A stretch of 64,000 nt of DNA from Allobosea sp035944375 (GTDB lineage: Bacteria > Pseudomonadota > Alphaproteobacteria > Rhizobiales > Beijerinckiaceae). The translations under genes were made by a program, and so were the position numbers. Where the stretch lies: assembly GCF_035944375.1 (NCBI RefSeq), contig NZ_DASZBE010000042.1; one strand, 5' to 3'. Below, in pieces: positions 1-8,816 of this stretch. The notes beneath the pieces were generated by a model that worked only from the letters and a program-made list of their open reading frames with translations, ran no database searches and was not told where the DNA came from. Position 1 is the stretch's first letter, and every line of letters begins with the position of its first letter.

Positions 1-1
1 G

Positions 2-139
2 GTCAAGGCCTCGGGCGAATGGGCCGACAAGCAGGCGGCCTCGAACGCCTGGTTCAAGAAGGCCTATGACAGCCAGAAGGCCTTCATGGCGAGCGTCAAG
101 CCGCTCAGCGAATTCCGCTTCGCCGTCGGCTCGCGCTGA
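2..139 (+). CDS. TRAP transporter substrate-binding protein, C-terminal end (partial)
   Basis: The window opens inside this gene. Only the last 45 codons are visible, ending ...SEFRFAVGSR at a TGA. The amphipathic helix rich in Lys, Trp and Phe (WFKKAYDSQKAFMASVK) is like the C-terminal helix of DctP-type periplasmic binding proteins. The call rests mainly on context: DctQ- and DctM-type TRAP permeases follow directly, 63 bases downstream, on the same strand. The protein would capture the substrate in the periplasm and hand it to the QM permease. The substrate cannot be told from this fragment. Confidence 0.7.
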   Translation, partial: VKASGEWADKQAASNAWFKKAYDSQKAFMASVKPLSEFRFAVGSR

Positions 140-202
140 TCCCTCGCCCGCGGCGGCGGCCTTGATGGTCGCCGCCGCGGGCCTCCCGGCGCGAGGTCGT
201 CC

Positions 203-715
203 ATGCCCATCGTCCGTTTCATCAACATCCTGTCGCTCTGGTCGGGGCGCGTGGGCGCGGTCGTCGTTCTCCCGCTCGTGCTGGCGATGGTGTTCGAGGT
301 GGTCAGCCGCTACGCCTTCAACGCGCCGACGCAATGGGCCTTCGAGCTCAGCTACATGATGATGGGCACGATCTTCCTGCTCGGCCTGTCCTATGCCGTG
401 CTGATGGACCAGCATGTGAACGTCGACTTCCTGCACCAGGTGCTGCCGCGCCGCGCCGTGGCGGGGATCGACGCCGTCGGCTACCTGATCATGGCCGGCA
501 TGCTGGCCTGGCTGACCAACGCGCTGATCGGCAATGTCGCCAGCGTCTACCGCACCGGCGAGGGCACGGGGCTTTCGGCCTGGAACCCGCCGATCTGGCC
601 CTATCGCGTGATCTATGTGATCGGCTTCGCGCTCTTCGGCCTGCAGTGCTTCGCCAAGGCCATCGAAAACCTGCTGGTCGTCTTCGGCCGCGCCACGGAG
701 AGCCCGGCCCGATGA
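203..715 (+). CDS. TRAP transporter small permease (DctQ family)
   Basis: A 170-residue inner-membrane protein with four predicted membrane segments (roughly residues 15-35, 50-70, 90-110, 130-150). It shows the DctQ signature around residues 31-50 (EVVSRYAFNAPTQW, then an acidic residue before the second helix) and VNVDFLHQVLPRR after it. DctQ is the small membrane subunit that pairs with DctM in sodium-driven, binding-protein-dependent uptake. Its stop overlaps the dctM start (ATGA at 712-715), so the two are translationally coupled. Family assignment is secure; substrate is unknown but is probably a carboxylate, judging from the catabolic genes downstream. Confidence 0.92.
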   Translation: MPIVRFINILSLWSGRVGAVVVLPLVLAMVFEVVSRYAFNAPTQWAFELSYMMMGTIFLLGLSYAVLMDQHVNVDFLHQVLPRRAVAGIDAVGYLIMAGMLAWLTNALIGNVASVYRTGEGTGLSAWNPPIWPYRVIYVIGFALFGLQCFAKAIENLLVVFGRATESPAR

Positions 716-2025
716 CGTCCCAGACCGTCCTGTGGATGTTCCCGGCCCTGCTGGGACTGATCTTCCTCGGCTTCCCCGTCGCCTTCTCGATGATGATCGC
801 GGCGCTCGGCTTCGGCCTGATGCGCTTCGGCGGCACGCTCGTGCATCAGTTCGCCCAGCGCATCGACGACATCGCGACGAACTATGTGCTGGGTGCGATC
901 CCGCTCTTCATCTTCATGGGCTCGATCCTGGAGCGTGCGGGCATCGCCGAGCGCCTCTTCGACGCGCTCTACATGTGGACGCGGCGGCTGCCCGGCGGGC
1001 TGGCCATCGCGGCACTGCTGATGTGCACGATCTTCGCCGCCGCCAGCGGCGTCGTCGGCGCGACCGAGACGCTGGTCGGCATGCTCGCGATTCCCGCGAT
1101 GATGAAGCGCCACTACGACAACAAGCTGATCTCGGGCACGATCTGCGCGGGCGGATCGCTCGGCACGATCATCCCGCCCTCGGTGCCGGTGATCGTGCTG
1201 GCCCCGATCGCGACGCTGCCGATCGGCGATCTCCTCGCCGGCATCCTCTTCCCCGGCCTCATGATGTCGGGACTGTTCATCCTCTACATCCTGATCGCCT
1301 GCGCGGTGAAGCCCTCGCTCGCGCCGCCGGACCCGGAGCCCGATCCGCGCAGTCTGGCTGAGAAAATCCGGTTCACGCTGAGCGCGCTGGTGCCGCCGGC
1401 CTTCCTGATCTTCACCGTGCTCGGCACGCTGTTCACGGGGCTGGCGACGCCGACGGAAGCGGCCGCCTGCGGCTCCTTCGGCGTTCTGCTGCTGGCGCTG
1501 CTCTATCGGCGGCTGACCTGGTCGCTGCTGTTCCAGGCGGCGAAGCAGACGGTGTCGTTGACCGCGATGATCCTCGCGATCGTGCTCGCGGGCGGCATGT
1601 TCGCCGGCGTCTTCTTCGCCTCTGGCGGCATGACCGCGACCAAGGGCGTGCTCGACGCCTTCGGGCTTTCGCCCTGGTCGATCATGGCGGTGATCCTGAT
1701 CATCACCTTCATCCTCGGCTTCATCGTCGATTCGATCTCGCTGATCCTGATCATCGTTCCGATCGCGATTCCGCTGATCAAGGGCTTCGGCATCGACCCG
1801 CTCTGGTTTGCCGTGGTGATGCTGGTGGTGCTTCAGACGAGCTATCTGACGCCGCCGATGTCGCCCTCGATCTTCTATCTGAGGGCGATCGCGCCGCCGA
1901 GCATCCGGCTGCAGGACATGTATTGGGGCGTGATCCCCTTCATTCTCTGTCAGATCGTCGTGCTCGCCCTCCTGCTGTTCTTCCCGGCGCTGGCGACCTG
2001 GCTGCCGAAGGTCATGTATAGCTAG
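712..2025 (+). CDS. TRAP transporter large permease (DctM family)
   Basis: A 437-residue, highly hydrophobic protein starting MTSQTVLWMFPALLGLIFLG, with about twelve membrane segments, the usual size and layout of DctM. Motifs typical of the family include GAIPLFIFMGSILERAGIAE (residues 62-81) and the loop GTICAGGSLGTIIPPSVP. The start at 712 overlaps the dctQ stop and has GGAGAG upstream; an in-frame extension back to 334 is only the shadow of dctQ. It is the ion-coupled transport subunit. It ends 92 bases before the NIPSNAP gene on the same strand, so transport and catabolism probably share a transcript. Confidence 0.93.
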   Translation: MTSQTVLWMFPALLGLIFLGFPVAFSMMIAALGFGLMRFGGTLVHQFAQRIDDIATNYVLGAIPLFIFMGSILERAGIAERLFDALYMWTRRLPGGLAIAALLMCTIFAAASGVVGATETLVGMLAIPAMMKRHYDNKLISGTICAGGSLGTIIPPSVPVIVLAPIATLPIGDLLAGILFPGLMMSGLFILYILIACAVKPSLAPPDPEPDPRSLAEKIRFTLSALVPPAFLIFTVLGTLFTGLATPTEAAACGSFGVLLLALLYRRLTWSLLFQAAKQTVSLTAMILAIVLAGGMFAGVFFASGGMTATKGVLDAFGLSPWSIMAVILIITFILGFIVDSISLILIIVPIAIPLIKGFGIDPLWFAVVMLVVLQTSYLTPPMSPSIFYLRAIAPPSIRLQDMYWGVIPFILCQIVVLALLLFFPALATWLPKVMYS

Positions 2026-2117
2026 CGGCGACGCGGTGAGCGCCGCCGACCGCGGTTGCGGGCCGTCGGAGGAGGGGGCGCCGAGGTCCCCGGAATGAAG
2101 GCAGAGCGAGACGAACG

Positions 2118-2432
2118 ATGATCTATGAAGAGCGCGACTACCGCATCAAGGCCGGCAAGCTGGCCGAGTTCGTGAAGCTCTATGGCGAATACGGGCTGCC
2201 CCTGCAGAAGGAGCATCTGGGCCATTTCATCGCCTATTTCACCAGCGAGATCGGCGAGCTCAACCATGTCGTGGCGCTGTGGAGCTACAACAGCCTCGAC
2301 GAGCGCGCAGCCAAGCGCAAGACGATGCTGGCCGACCCGCGCTGGCAGGACTATCTCAAGCGTGTCGACGGGCTGATCGACATCCAGAACTCGCGCATCC
2401 TGACGCCCGTCGCCTATTCGCCGCTGCAATGA
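2118..2432 (+). CDS. NIPSNAP family protein
   Basis: A 104-residue protein beginning MIYEERDYRIKAGKLAEFVK, with the dimeric alpha/beta-barrel pattern of NIPSNAP proteins: an N-terminal strand, a KxGK...F helix, HLGHFIAYFTSEIGELNHVVALWSY in the middle and WQDYLKRVDGLI near the end. The full length is a single NIPSNAP domain. Biochemical roles of bacterial members are mostly undefined; they often sit in catabolic operons. The TGA overlaps the start of the next gene by four bases (ATGA), which ties it to the hydrolase and suggests a role in the same degradation route. Confidence 0.85.
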   Translation: MIYEERDYRIKAGKLAEFVKLYGEYGLPLQKEHLGHFIAYFTSEIGELNHVVALWSYNSLDERAAKRKTMLADPRWQDYLKRVDGLIDIQNSRILTPVAYSPLQ

Positions 2433-3256
2433 CCGCCGCGATCCCGACCGGCGCGTTCGGTGCCTTCACCGTCACGACCCCGGATGGGGCGGTGCTGCAC
2501 GCCTTCGCAGAGGGCGAGGGACCGGTGCTGCTGCTCGTCAGCGGGCTCGGCGGCACGGCGGGTTTCTGGAAGGGCAACACGGCGACCCTTGCGCGCTCCT
2601 TCAAGGTCATCCGCTTCGATCAGCGCGGCATCGGCGCCAGCAGCCGCGGCAGCGCGCCCTGCACGATCGACCAGCTCGCGCTGGACTGCCTGAGCGTGCT
2701 CGACGCGGCGGGCGTCGAACGGGCCGTGCTGCTCGGCCATTCGACGGGCGGCTGCATCGGCCAGGCGCTCGCGCGGATCGCGCCGGAGCGGCTCGACGGG
2801 TTGATCCTCAGCGCCACCTGGCTGAAGCCGAGCCATTACATGGGCGCGCTGTTCGAGGCACGGCGGGCCATTCTCGCCGAGAATCCGCAGGCCTATGCGG
2901 CGACCGCCGTGCTGATTTCCTATCCGCCGGCCTGGCTGGAGGCGCATTGGAGCGTCTATGAGGCGGCCATCGCGGCGGCGCCCGTCACTCCGGAAGCCCG
3001 GCAGGTCGTGCGCGAGCGGATCGATGCGCTTCTGTCCTTCGATGGCTCGGCCGACATCGCCGCGCTGCCGATGCCTACGCTGGTGCTGGGCGCGCGGGAC
3101 GACATGATCGTGCCGGCGTTCCTGCAGGAGGATCTCGCTGCGGCCCTGCCCGGCGCGCGCAAGATCCTGCTCGATTCCGGCGGGCATTTCTTCCCCGTCT
3201 CGCGGCCCGATGCCTTCACGGCCAAGGTCGTCGAATGGATTGGCGAACTGGCATGA
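2429..3256 (+). CDS. Alpha/beta hydrolase
   Basis: A 275-residue cytoplasmic alpha/beta-hydrolase with the full catalytic set: nucleophile Ser105 in LGHSTGG, acid in GARDDMIVP (about residue 229) and His in SGGHFFPV (about residue 253). The oxyanion-hole region is SGLGGTAGFW. It resembles the enol-lactonase and aminoacrylate-hydrolase group (PcaD, RutD), but the substrate cannot be fixed from sequence. The start at 2429 overlaps the NIPSNAP stop and its own stop overlaps the next start, so it lies within a tightly coupled operon. Confidence 0.88.
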   Translation: MTAAIPTGAFGAFTVTTPDGAVLHAFAEGEGPVLLLVSGLGGTAGFWKGNTATLARSFKVIRFDQRGIGASSRGSAPCTIDQLALDCLSVLDAAGVERAVLLGHSTGGCIGQALARIAPERLDGLILSATWLKPSHYMGALFEARRAILAENPQAYAATAVLISYPPAWLEAHWSVYEAAIAAAPVTPEARQVVRERIDALLSFDGSADIAALPMPTLVLGARDDMIVPAFLQEDLAAALPGARKILLDSGGHFFPVSRPDAFTAKVVEWIGELA

Positions 3257-4059
3257 GCGCGCGTCGCGTCGTTCTGATCGGCTATGGCGCGATCGCCGGC
3301 GACGTCGCTGCGGCGCTGAGGGCGGCGCCGGAACCGGACTATGCGCTCGCGGTTCTGCTGCGGCCGGGTTCGTCGTCGGCCGGTCGCGTGCCGGAGGGCA
3401 CGCCGATCCTGGACGGGTCCGACGCGGTCGCGGCCTTCGCTCCCGATCTGGTGATCGAGGCCGCCGGCCATGGCGCGGTGCGCGACAGCGTTCCGGGCTG
3501 TCTGGCGCTGGGCCTGCCGGTGCTGATCTCGTCGATCGGCGCGCTGCATGACGAAGCCCTCTTCGCCGACCTCGTCGCGAACGCGCGCCGGGGTGGCGGG
3601 CGGCTGCTGCTCGCCTCGGGCGCGCTCGGCGGGCTCGACTATGTCCGGGCCGTGCGCCACGCCGAACAGCTCGACCTGCGCTATGAATCGCGCAAGCCGC
3701 CGGCTGCCTGGGCCGCTGAGCTGCGCGCGCTGGGCCATGATCCGGCAGCTTTGGCGGGACCGGTGACGCTGTTCTCGGGCACGGCCCGCGAGGCGGCGGC
3801 GCTCTACCCCCAGAACCTCAACGTCGCGGCGGCGCTCGCCCTTGCCGGTCCGGGGTTCGAGGCGACGGGCGTCGATGTCGTCTGCGATCCCGCTGCGACC
3901 GGCAATACGCATGTCGTCAGGGCCAACAGCGAATTCGGGACGATGTCGCTCGAGATCGCCAACCGGCCCTCGCCGACCAATCCGAAATCGTCCTGGATCG
4001 TCGCACAGGCCATTCTGGCGGCCGTCGACCAGCATTTTTCCCCCGTGGTGATGATGTGA
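3253..4059 (+). CDS. Aspartate dehydrogenase-like protein (NadX family)
   Basis: A 268-residue protein. An N-terminal Rossmann domain (VVLIGYGAIAGDVAAAL) is followed by the aspartate-dehydrogenase C-terminal domain with SGALGGLDYVRA, LYPQNLNVAAALALAG, the conserved histidine in ATGNTHVV and the tail motif ANRPSPTNPKSSW. The family catalyses NAD(P)-dependent oxidation of L-aspartate to iminoaspartate/oxaloacetate, or the reverse amination. I chose the ATG at 3253, which overlaps the hydrolase stop, rather than an in-frame ATG 18 bases upstream. No nadA or nadC lies nearby, so a catabolic role on an aspartate-like compound is more likely than NAD synthesis. Confidence 0.88.
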   Translation: MSARRVVLIGYGAIAGDVAAALRAAPEPDYALAVLLRPGSSSAGRVPEGTPILDGSDAVAAFAPDLVIEAAGHGAVRDSVPGCLALGLPVLISSIGALHDEALFADLVANARRGGGRLLLASGALGGLDYVRAVRHAEQLDLRYESRKPPAAWAAELRALGHDPAALAGPVTLFSGTAREAAALYPQNLNVAAALALAGPGFEATGVDVVCDPAATGNTHVVRANSEFGTMSLEIANRPSPTNPKSSWIVAQAILAAVDQHFSPVVMM

Positions 4060-4108
4060 GCGCGCAGCGCCGGGATCGTCACGGGGCCGTCCAAGGGAGG
4101 CCACGGCC

Positions 4109-4894
4109 ATGAAGCTCACAGGCAAGATCGCGATCATCACCGGCGGCGGTTCCGGCATCGGCCATGCGGCCTGTGTGCTCTTCGCCCGCGAGGGGGCAAC
4201 CGTCATCGTCGCGGATCGCGATGCCGCGGCCGCGCAGCGCGTCGCCGCCGAGATTATGGGGCAGGGGGGCCGGGCTTCGGCGCATCAGGTCGATGTCAGC
4301 AAGGACGCCGAAGTCGCCGGGATGATCGCGAAGGCGGTCGCCGATCACGGCCGGCTCGACATTCTCGTCAACAATGCCGGCTACGGCATCGCCGGAACCG
4401 TGGTGTCGACCTCGGAGGCGGACTGGAACGCGCTGATGGCGGTCAACGTCAACGGTGTCTTCCTCGGCTGCAAGCATGCGATCCCGGTGATGGCGCGACA
4501 GGGCGGTGGCGCGATCGTCAACACGGCCTCGGCGGTGGCCAATGTCGGCATCCATGACCGGGCGGCCTATGTCGCCTCGAAGGGCGCTGTAGCGGCGCTG
4601 ACGCGGGCCATGGCGGTGGACCATGTCGACCAGAAGATCCGCATCAATGCGGTGGCGCCCGGCACGATCGAATCGCCCTATTTCACCCGGATTCTGAGCG
4701 GGCCGGACGGCGCGGAACTGCGCCGCTGCCTCGAGGAACGCCAGGCGATGGAGCGCCTCGGCCAGCCCATCGAGATCGCCCAGGCGATGCTCTGGCTCGC
4801 CAGCGACGACGCCTCCTTCTGCACGGGCACCGTCATGGTCGTCGATGGCGGCTGGACCGCCCGCGGCGACCGCAAACCCAAGGCACAGGACTGA
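4109..4894 (+). CDS. SDR family oxidoreductase
   Basis: A 261-residue classical short-chain dehydrogenase. The cofactor motif TGGGSGIG is at residues 11-18, NNAGYGIAG is near residue 88, the catalytic Ser lies in NTASAVA, the YxxxK pair in AAYVASKGA, and the C-terminal MVVDGGWTA closes the fold. It would oxidise or reduce a hydroxyl/keto group with NAD(P). An AGGGAGG-like ribosome site (aagggaggcc) precedes the ATG. It is followed after three bases by a second SDR, a pairing common in sugar-acid and hydroxy-acid pathways. Specific substrate unknown. Confidence 0.9.
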   Translation: MKLTGKIAIITGGGSGIGHAACVLFAREGATVIVADRDAAAAQRVAAEIMGQGGRASAHQVDVSKDAEVAGMIAKAVADHGRLDILVNNAGYGIAGTVVSTSEADWNALMAVNVNGVFLGCKHAIPVMARQGGGAIVNTASAVANVGIHDRAAYVASKGAVAALTRAMAVDHVDQKIRINAVAPGTIESPYFTRILSGPDGAELRRCLEERQAMERLGQPIEIAQAMLWLASDDASFCTGTVMVVDGGWTARGDRKPKAQD

Positions 4895-4897
4895 CAG

Positions 4898-5668
4898 ATG
4901 TATGGATTGAACGGCCGCAAGGCGATCGTCACCGGGGGAGCGCACGGCATCGGCCGGGCGATCGCGGCGCGGCTCGTGGCGGAAGGGTGCGAGGTCGGCC
5001 TCTTCGATCTCGACCGCGCAGCGGCGCAGGCCACGGCGGACGCGCTCTCCGCCGAGGGCGGCCGGGTCGTGGTGGCGGCGGGGGACGTCTCCTCGCGGGA
5101 GGATGTCGCGGCCGGCATCGGCGCGCTGAAGGCGGCGCTCGGTCCCATCGACATCCTCGTCAACAATGCCGGCATCTGCAAGGTCGGCAAGCTGCTCGAA
5201 ACCAGCGAAGCGGAGTGGAAGGCGACCTTCGGAATCAATGTCGACGGGCTGTTCCACGTCACCCGCCAGATCGCGCCCGGCATGGTCGAGCGCCGCAGCG
5301 GCACGATCGTCAACATCGCCTCCTGGATGGGCAAGTCGGGCGTGGCGGCCTATGGCGCCTATTGCGCCTCGAAATTCGCGGTGGTGTCGCTGACGCAATC
5401 GCTGGCGCTCGAGATCGGCGAGTACGGCATCCGGGTGAACGCGATCGCGCCCGGTCTGATCGTCGAGACCAAGATGCGCGACGAATCCGAGATCCAGCGC
5501 GCGGCCGAGGGGCTGCCGACGGCGAAGGACCGGGCCAAGACGATTCCGTTGCGCCGCGCCGGCCTGCCTTCCGACATCGCCAAGACGGTGGCGTTCCTGG
5601 CCTCCGACGAGGCAGACTACATCACCGGCGAAACCATCAGCGTGACCGGCGGCATCTGGAACGACTGA
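4898..5668 (+). CDS. SDR family oxidoreductase
   Basis: A 256-residue classical SDR with TGGAHGIG near the N-terminus, DILVNNAGICKVGKL, the catalytic Ser in VNIASWMG and YGAYCASKFA as the YxxxK site. It ends TGETISVTGGIWND. It starts three bases after the previous SDR and is clearly distinct from it in sequence, so the pair probably handles successive oxidations or different isomers. It lies upstream of a DapA-family lyase in the same direction with a 25-base gap containing an AGGAGA ribosome site for the next gene. Confidence 0.9.
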   Translation: MYGLNGRKAIVTGGAHGIGRAIAARLVAEGCEVGLFDLDRAAAQATADALSAEGGRVVVAAGDVSSREDVAAGIGALKAALGPIDILVNNAGICKVGKLLETSEAEWKATFGINVDGLFHVTRQIAPGMVERRSGTIVNIASWMGKSGVAAYGAYCASKFAVVSLTQSLALEIGEYGIRVNAIAPGLIVETKMRDESEIQRAAEGLPTAKDRAKTIPLRRAGLPSDIAKTVAFLASDEADYITGETISVTGGIWND

Positions 5669-5693
5669 GCCCCCGCGACAACAGGAGACGGCC

Positions 5694-6656
5694 ATGCCTC
5701 GCTTCAAGGACTTCCGGCCCGCCGGCGTGATCCCGGCGACGCTGCTCGCGCTCCATGACGACATGACCATCGACGAGCGCCAGACGCGCCGCCATCTGCG
5801 CGACTGCGCGCTGGTCGATGGGGTCAGCGCCGTCACCGTCAACGGCCATGCATCTGAGGTCCATGCCTGCTCCTTCGACGAGCAACAGCAGATCCTGGCG
5901 GCGTCGCTGGCCGAGGTCGGCGACCGGGTGCCGCTGATCAACGGCATCTATGCCGATGGTTCGATGGAAGCTGCGCGGCTGGCGGCGATGGCCGAGCGCG
6001 AGGGCGCCTCGGCGCTGCTGGTTTTCCCGCCCAACAGCATGGCGATGGGCGGGCAATTGCGGCCGGAGATGGCGATCGCGCATTACCGGCGCATCGCCGA
6101 CGCCACGGATCTGCCGATCATCGCCTTCCAGTATCCGATGGGCGGCGGGCTGGGTTACCCGTTCGAGACGCTGCTCGCCCTGTTCGAGGCGGTGCCGACG
6201 ATCGCGGCGATCAAGGACTGGTCGAACGATCCGATGCTGCACGAAAAGCACATCCGGACGTTCCAGGCCCTCGCCCGCCCGGTGAACGTGCTCACCACGC
6301 ATTCCTCCTGGCTGATGGCCTCGCTGACGCTGGGCTGCAACGGGCTGCTCTCGGGCTCGGGCAGCGTCATCGCCGATCTGCAGGTGGCGTTGTGGCGGGC
6401 GGTTCAGGCGGGCGATCTGAAGGCGGCGCAGGCGGTCAACGACCGCATCGTGCCGCTGTCGCAGGCCTTCTACGCGCCGCCCTTCCTCGACATGCACAAC
6501 CGCATGAAGGAGGCGCTGGTGCTGCTCGGCCGGCTCGACAGGGCTGTGGTGCGGCCGCCGCTGATGAAGCTGCCCGACGCCGAGATCGCGCGGATCAAGC
6601 AGGCGCTCGATCAGGCCGGGATCGGCCGCGAGGGCGCCCTGCCGCTGGCCGCTTGA
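5694..6656 (+). CDS. Dihydrodipicolinate synthase (DapA)-family lyase/aldolase
   Basis: A 320-residue class I aldolase of the DapA/NAL superfamily. The Schiff-base lysine is Lys174 in AAIKDWSND and the conserved tyrosine is Tyr147 in FQYPMGGG. The residues are arranged as in other TIM-barrel lyases of this family, but the usual DapA GTTGE motif is replaced by VNGHASE, so it is not a lysine-pathway DapA. Such divergent members cleave or dehydrate 2-keto acids in catabolic clusters. It is the last gene of the operon, facing the ABC transporter operon tail to tail with 30 bases between stops. Confidence 0.88.
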   Translation: MPRFKDFRPAGVIPATLLALHDDMTIDERQTRRHLRDCALVDGVSAVTVNGHASEVHACSFDEQQQILAASLAEVGDRVPLINGIYADGSMEAARLAAMAEREGASALLVFPPNSMAMGGQLRPEMAIAHYRRIADATDLPIIAFQYPMGGGLGYPFETLLALFEAVPTIAAIKDWSNDPMLHEKHIRTFQALARPVNVLTTHSSWLMASLTLGCNGLLSGSGSVIADLQVALWRAVQAGDLKAAQAVNDRIVPLSQAFYAPPFLDMHNRMKEALVLLGRLDRAVVRPPLMKLPDAEIARIKQALDQAGIGREGALPLAA

Positions 6657-6686
6657 GGCGCCCCACCCCGCCGGGGCGCAGTCTCG

Positions 6687-7418
6687 CTACCGGGCGCCGG
6701 CGCTGACGAAGTTGCGCAGTTCAGGCGTCTGCGGGTTGGCGAAGAGCTCCTGCGAAGGGCCGCTCTCCCAGATCTTGCCCTGATGCATGAAGACGGTCGT
6801 GCTCGCGACATTGCGGGCAAAGCTCATCTCGTGGGTGACGAGCAGCATCGTCATGCCGTCCTTCGCCAGTTTCTCCATGACGAGCAGCACCTCGCCGGTC
6901 AGTTCGGGGTCGAGCGCCGAGGTGACCTCGTCGAAGAGCATGACCTTGGGCTGCATCGCCAGCGAGCGGGCAATCGCCACGCGCTGCTGCTGGCCGCCGG
7001 AGAGGTTGTCGGGGTAGCTGTCGAATTTCTCGGAGAGGCCGACCTGGGCCAGCACCTCGCGGGCGCGTTCGGCCGCCTTGTCCTGCGGCACATTCTGCGT
7101 GATGCGCGGCGAGAGCATGATGTTCTGCCCGACCGTCAGATGCGGGAAGAGGTTGTAGCTCTGGAAGACGATGCCGACATCCTTGCGCAACTCGCGCAGC
7201 TTCTTCGGGTCCTGATCGACGACGTGGCCGGCGACCTCGATGCGGCCGGCATTGATCGCCTCGAGGCCGTTGATGCAGCGCAGCAGCGTGCTCTTGCCCG
7301 AGCCCGAGCGGCCGATGAGCGCGACGACCTGGCCGCTCTCGACGTTGAGAGAGACGCCCTTCAGGACCTCGAGATCGCCGAAGCGCTTGTAGACGTCGTC
7401 AATGAGAACGGCTGGCAT
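6687..7418 (-). CDS. Polar amino-acid ABC transporter ATP-binding protein
   Basis: A 243-residue ABC ATPase: Walker A GRSGSGKST (residues 36-44), Q-loop FQSYNLFPH, signature LSGGQQQR, Walker B VMLFDEVTSALDPE and H-loop VTHEMSFA. Length and motifs match the GlnQ/HisP group that powers uptake of polar amino acids. It is the last gene of a - strand operon, overlapping the upstream permease by 20 bases. Two matching permeases and a binding protein are encoded upstream, so the transporter is complete. Confidence 0.93.
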   Translation of the reverse strand: MPAVLIDDVYKRFGDLEVLKGVSLNVESGQVVALIGRSGSGKSTLLRCINGLEAINAGRIEVAGHVVDQDPKKLRELRKDVGIVFQSYNLFPHLTVGQNIMLSPRITQNVPQDKAAERAREVLAQVGLSEKFDSYPDNLSGGQQQRVAIARSLAMQPKVMLFDEVTSALDPELTGEVLLVMEKLAKDGMTMLLVTHEMSFARNVASTTVFMHQGKIWESGPSQELFANPQTPELRNFVSAGAR

Positions 7419-8052
7419 TCATCACCTTTTCGAGATGGCGGCTGAGCCGGGACAGCGGGAAACAGATCGCGAAATAGATCACCGCCACCAGCGAGAAGAC
7501 CTGGAAAGCCTGGAAGGTCGCGTTGTTGACGAGCTGTCCCGCGCGGGAAAGCTCGACGAAGCCGACGACCGAGACGATCGAGGTGTTCTTGACCAATTGA
7601 ACGAGGAATCCGACCGTCGGCGGCAGCGAGATGCGCACCGCCTGCGGCAGGATGACATAGCGATAGGTCTGCGCCGGCGAATGGGCGAGCGAGGCCGAGG
7701 CCTCCCATTGCTGGAACGGCACGGACTGGATCGAGCCGCGCCAGATTTCGGCGAGATAGGCCGAGACGTAGACGGCGAGCGAAGCGGAGGCCGCGAAGAA
7801 GGGCGGCAGCTCGATGCCGATGATCGAGAGCCCGTAATAGCTCATGAACAGCACCATGAGCACGGGAATGGACTGGATCACCAGAATGTAGGCGGAGGCG
7901 AAGTGGCGGATTGGTGCGATCCGCGACAGGCGCATGATCGCCAGCGCTCCGCCCATGACGCCGCCGATGGCGAAAGCGATCACGGTGAGCAGCAGGGTCC
8001 ACCCCGCCGCCCGGAAGATGAACATGGCCTCTGGCCAACCGAAGGTCTGCAT
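7399..8052 (-). CDS. Amino-acid ABC transporter permease
   Basis: A 217-residue inner-membrane permease of the HisM/GlnP type. It has about five membrane helices, with the EAA-like coupling loop around SASLAHSPAQTYRYVILPQAVRISLPP (central part of the protein). It pairs with the second permease encoded immediately upstream, whose stop meets its start at 8052. Together with the ATPase it forms the membrane core of a polar amino-acid importer. The start chosen gives MQTFGWPEAMFIFRAAGW, a usual N-terminus. Confidence 0.92.
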   Translation of the reverse strand: MQTFGWPEAMFIFRAAGWTLLLTVIAFAIGGVMGGALAIMRLSRIAPIRHFASAYILVIQSIPVLMVLFMSYYGLSIIGIELPPFFAASASLAVYVSAYLAEIWRGSIQSVPFQQWEASASLAHSPAQTYRYVILPQAVRISLPPTVGFLVQLVKNTSIVSVVGFVELSRAGQLVNNATFQAFQVFSLVAVIYFAICFPLSRLSRHLEKVMNASRSH

Positions 8053-8741
8053 CAGGCCGCCTCCGCCTTGGCAGCGAGCCGGGCGAGGCCCGAAACCTGC
8101 GGGAAGAGCCTGCGCCCGAGCCAGAGCAGGAACACCTTCAGCGTCAGCGCCATGACCAGATAGACGCCGGTGACGATGATGTAGGTTTCGAAGCTGCGGA
8201 AGGTGCGCTGCTCAACGAGGGCGGCGGCGCCCGAGAGCTCCTGGACCGAGATGAAGGAGCAGATGCTGGAGGCCAGCATCATCAGCACGAACTGGCTCGA
8301 CAGCGCCGGCCAGACCCGTGCGAAGGCCGGCTGCAGCATGACGTACTGAAAGACCTGGCGGCGCGAAAGGGCCAGCGAGAGCCCGGCCTCGAGCTGGGAT
8401 TTGTGGATCGAATCGATGCCGGCCCGGATGATCTCGGTCGAATAGGCGCCGAGATTGAGCGTCATCGTCAGCAGGGCCGCCTCGACGCCGGACATGCGGA
8501 TGCCGAGCAGCGGCAGGCCGAAGAAGATCATGAAGAGCTGGATCAGGAAGGGCGTGTTGCGCATCAGCTCGACATAGGCGTCGACGACGATGCCGGCCCA
8601 GCGCCCCGCCAGCGTGCGCAGCGCCACCAGCAGGACCGCGAGAGTGCAGCCGAGCACGATCGCGGCGGCCGAGAGCCAGATCGTCAGCCAGATGCCGCTG
8701 ATGATAAGGTCGGATTCGGCAAGGACAGGGTCGAACTGCAA
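8052..8741 (-). CDS. Amino-acid ABC transporter permease
   Basis: A 229-residue permease of the same family as its downstream neighbour, with membrane segments at about residues 18-40, 60-80, 90-110, 150-170 and 190-210. The coupling loop GLSLALSRRQVFQYVMLQPAFARVWP is the EAA-like region that contacts the ATPase. It lies 117 bases downstream of the binding-protein gene, with a strong terminator-like hairpin in between, so the membrane subunits are probably expressed below the binding protein. Confidence 0.92.
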   Translation of the reverse strand: MQFDPVLAESDLIISGIWLTIWLSAAAIVLGCTLAVLLVALRTLAGRWAGIVVDAYVELMRNTPFLIQLFMIFFGLPLLGIRMSGVEAALLTMTLNLGAYSTEIIRAGIDSIHKSQLEAGLSLALSRRQVFQYVMLQPAFARVWPALSSQFVLMMLASSICSFISVQELSGAAALVEQRTFRSFETYIIVTGVYLVMALTLKVFLLWLGRRLFPQVSGLARLAAKAEAA

Positions 8742-8816
8742 GGATGTCTCCTCCCCCGCTCAGGGGCTGCGCCGGGCACGGGGCGCGCCGGCCGCCGGCG
8801 CTTCACGCGGGTCATG

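Noticed and set aside
334..711. N-terminal extension of the TRAP large permease
   Set aside because: The extension is an alternative frame of the small permease gene; the true start overlaps its stop at 712.
3235..3252. Earlier ATG for the AspDH-like gene
   Set aside because: It adds six residues without family similarity; the ATG overlapping the upstream stop is better placed.
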